Source of the DNA: Cognatundibacterium rugosum
Lineage (GTDB): Bacteria > Pseudomonadota > Gammaproteobacteria > Burkholderiales > Burkholderiaceae_D
Direction of reading: 5' to 3'
Assembly (NCBI RefSeq): GCF_014284365.1
Contig: NZ_JACOGG010000004.1
Span: forward strand, 1 to 64,000
DNA: 64,000 bases
Positions 62,563-64,000 of the stretch are shown piece by piece. The position numbers and the translations under genes are program-made. The notes below the pieces were generated by a model. The model was not told the DNA's origin. It made no database searches and saw only the letters and a program-made list of their open reading frames with translations. The first letter of the stretch is position 1. Each line of letters opens with the position of its first letter.

Positions 62563-63993
62563 ATGGCATTAGCCACCCGTTGCCCCCATTGCCAGACGAC
62601 CTTCCGGGTCGCGAATGACCAGTTAAAGCTACATGCCGGACTGGTGCGTTGTGGTGCCTGTCATCAGGCCTTCAATGGGGTGGAACACCTGGTGGCGCCA
62701 GATGCGGTCAAAGCGACACCAGGCGATCCGGCCGCGCAAAGTGGTAGCAATGCAGTAATGCCAATGTCGCTTGATGCACGACCCGCAACCCAAAGTACAG
62801 ACCAGGCTGCAGCCGCTACTGAAATGCAGCATGGCAGCGATGAGGATGTGGCGGAAAAGCATATTTCCTCCTCAACAGTCGGCACGGTGACGCAAGCTGA
62901 CAGCCCGCAGGTATGGAGCCACGCCAGCCGCGCGGAAACCAATGCGCCAGCTGACGAGGAAACGCTCGACGAATTCGCACTGGCACTGCGTGAACAACAA
63001 GAACTGGAACGACTGCAGCTTCAGACTGAATCCGCAACCCAGACAACCGAACTGCCAGTCGGCCAGGCTGCAACAGTGAATACAGACGCGCCGGCCGTCA
63101 GTGCGGCAGCGATAGATTTCGATCTGGGTGACGGCATGGAAAGTATGTTGCCGGACAGCCTGAGTTCAGAAGCCAGCATTGCCAGCGGCATAGAAGTGGA
63201 AACACGTGCGGCACTGGCCAGTGAGCCAGAGATTGACTGGTCGGTCGCAGAACATGGCAGTGAGGCCGGCTTACTGTCAGCACCCGTGCAACAGGATGGG
63301 CTGCTGACTGCCCCTTTACTGGCAGATCAGCCTGTTTCTGACTTCCCCTTGTCGGATGCGGAAATGCACGCGCTATCGGAAACAAACTTACCGATATCAC
63401 TGACAGAAGCTGACGAACTGAATATCGACAATGCGGCGGTATCGCAAGCTGAGCTGACGGCAGACGACAAACCAGAATTTGTATTACAGGCAGAGCGCGC
63501 CCAAAAGCGCAAAAAAATCCTGACCATTGTGTATGCACTGCTATCGATCATCCTGCTGCCTGCACTGCTGGCGCAAGTGATCTACCTGAATCGCAACAGC
63601 ATCGCAGCACAGTATCCTGAAACCAAGCCAGGTTTACAAAAAGCCTGCGCCGTATTGGCTTGCCAAATCAGCCTGCCTGCAAAAATTGATCAGATCACGA
63701 TAGAAGCGAATGAATTGATTTCTCAGGATAGTGACAAGAACCTGTTTCAACTGACCGTACAATTACAAAATCACAGCACGATGCCTATGAGCTGGCCACA
63801 CATAGAATTGATTTTGAATGATGCCAAGGATAAAACCGTCATTCAGAAAAGCTTTAGTCCAAAAGAGTATTTAAGCGAGGTGGACGAGCTTGGCAAAGGT
63901 ATTGCTGCCGGTTCAGACAAGAATATCAAAATTTATTTTGAACTGCCTAAGCTCAAAGCATCTGGCTATCACGTTGGTGCGTTTTACCCCTGA
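62563..63993 (+). CDS. Zinc-ribbon DUF3426 membrane protein
   Basis: A 476-residue protein starting 3 bases after prmA, so the two are likely co-transcribed. An MJ0042-type zinc ribbon is at the N terminus (RCPHCQTTFRV with a second CGACHQAF pair). A long acidic, low-complexity region (about 50-310) follows, then one membrane helix (about 316-340, KKILTIVYALLSIILLPALL) and a C-terminal DUF3426 domain from about residue 370 (DKNLFQLTVQLQNHS). This is the usual arrangement next to prmA in betaproteobacteria; function is unknown. The stop is 9 bases before the window ends, so the gene is complete. Confidence 0.85.
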   Translation: MALATRCPHCQTTFRVANDQLKLHAGLVRCGACHQAFNGVEHLVAPDAVKATPGDPAAQSGSNAVMPMSLDARPATQSTDQAAAATEMQHGSDEDVAEKHISSSTVGTVTQADSPQVWSHASRAETNAPADEETLDEFALALREQQELERLQLQTESATQTTELPVGQAATVNTDAPAVSAAAIDFDLGDGMESMLPDSLSSEASIASGIEVETRAALASEPEIDWSVAEHGSEAGLLSAPVQQDGLLTAPLLADQPVSDFPLSDAEMHALSETNLPISLTEADELNIDNAAVSQAELTADDKPEFVLQAERAQKRKKILTIVYALLSIILLPALLAQVIYLNRNSIAAQYPETKPGLQKACAVLACQISLPAKIDQITIEANELISQDSDKNLFQLTVQLQNHSTMPMSWPHIELILNDAKDKTVIQKSFSPKEYLSEVDELGKGIAAGSDKNIKIYFELPKLKASGYHVGAFYP

Positions 63994-64000
63994 CCTGCCG

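Overview
The window is a chromosomal stretch of a betaproteobacterium, most likely order Burkholderiales and family Oxalobacteraceae (Undibacterium-like; an inference from gene order and moderate GC, not from a marker gene). The supporting gene orders are lptD-surA-pdxA-rsmA facing amgK-murU-pepP-ubiH, the chain mpl-yqiA-ubiC-RNB-tonB-aroE-mtgA, and tlpA-aroQ-accB-accC-prmA-DUF3426. No rRNA, tRNA, CRISPR array, phage or intact transposon was seen.

Layout. 1-2.1 kb: an AT-rich end with a DUF3667 membrane protein and an exported protein of unknown function. 2.2-6 kb: a DksA/TraR-type zinc-finger protein, a PAS-GGDEF diguanylate cyclase and an alkaline-phosphatase-superfamily enzyme. 6-12.2 kb: a POT peptide transporter and an RND pump with its adaptor. 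12.2-15.9 kb: a dienelactone-hydrolase-like protein, leucine dehydrogenase, a GNAT acetyltransferase and a YkgJ-type cysteine-cluster protein. 15.9-23.5 kb (minus strand): a large S9 peptidase with its upstream exported partner, a DEDDy exonuclease, a small hypothetical gene and a PAS-GGDEF-EAL protein. 23.9-30 kb (plus strand): glyQ, glyS, gmhB, plsC, a YgjP-like metallopeptidase and gloA. 30-37.8 kb (minus strand): a 40-residue membrane peptide, pgi, rsmA, pdxA, surA and lptD. 38-45.6 kb (plus strand): amgK, murU, pepP, ubiH, a small protein, an AlkD-like protein, an orphan solute-binding protein and a metallophosphoesterase. 45.7-55 kb (minus strand): VOC protein and corA, then the long mpl-to-mtgA chain. 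55-64 kb: a possible nucleotidyltransferase-fold protein, a DUF898/M48 pair, tlpA, aroQ, accB, accC, prmA and a DUF3426 zinc-ribbon protein.

Function. Much of the window builds or maintains the envelope: LptD/SurA (outer membrane assembly), GmhB (LPS heptose), PlsC and AccBC (lipids), MtgA (peptidoglycan synthesis), and AmgK/MurU with Mpl (two routes of peptidoglycan recycling). Ubiquinone (UbiC, UbiH), the shikimate pathway (AroE, AroQ) and translation (GlyQS, RsmA, PrmA) are also represented. Many minus-strand junctions overlap by 1-4 bases (TAATG, TGATG, ATGA, GTGA), pointing to translational coupling.

I did not find a convincing undescribed system. The strongest anomaly is a sharply bounded AT-rich block of about 750 bases inside glyS that keeps the reading frame but changes codon usage, as expected of a recombination import. 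Secondary points are a 9-bp tandem repeat in a divergent intergenic region, a possible small inverted-repeat element near 30.2 kb, an unlisted 40-residue membrane peptide, and several hairpins and dyads in leaders.
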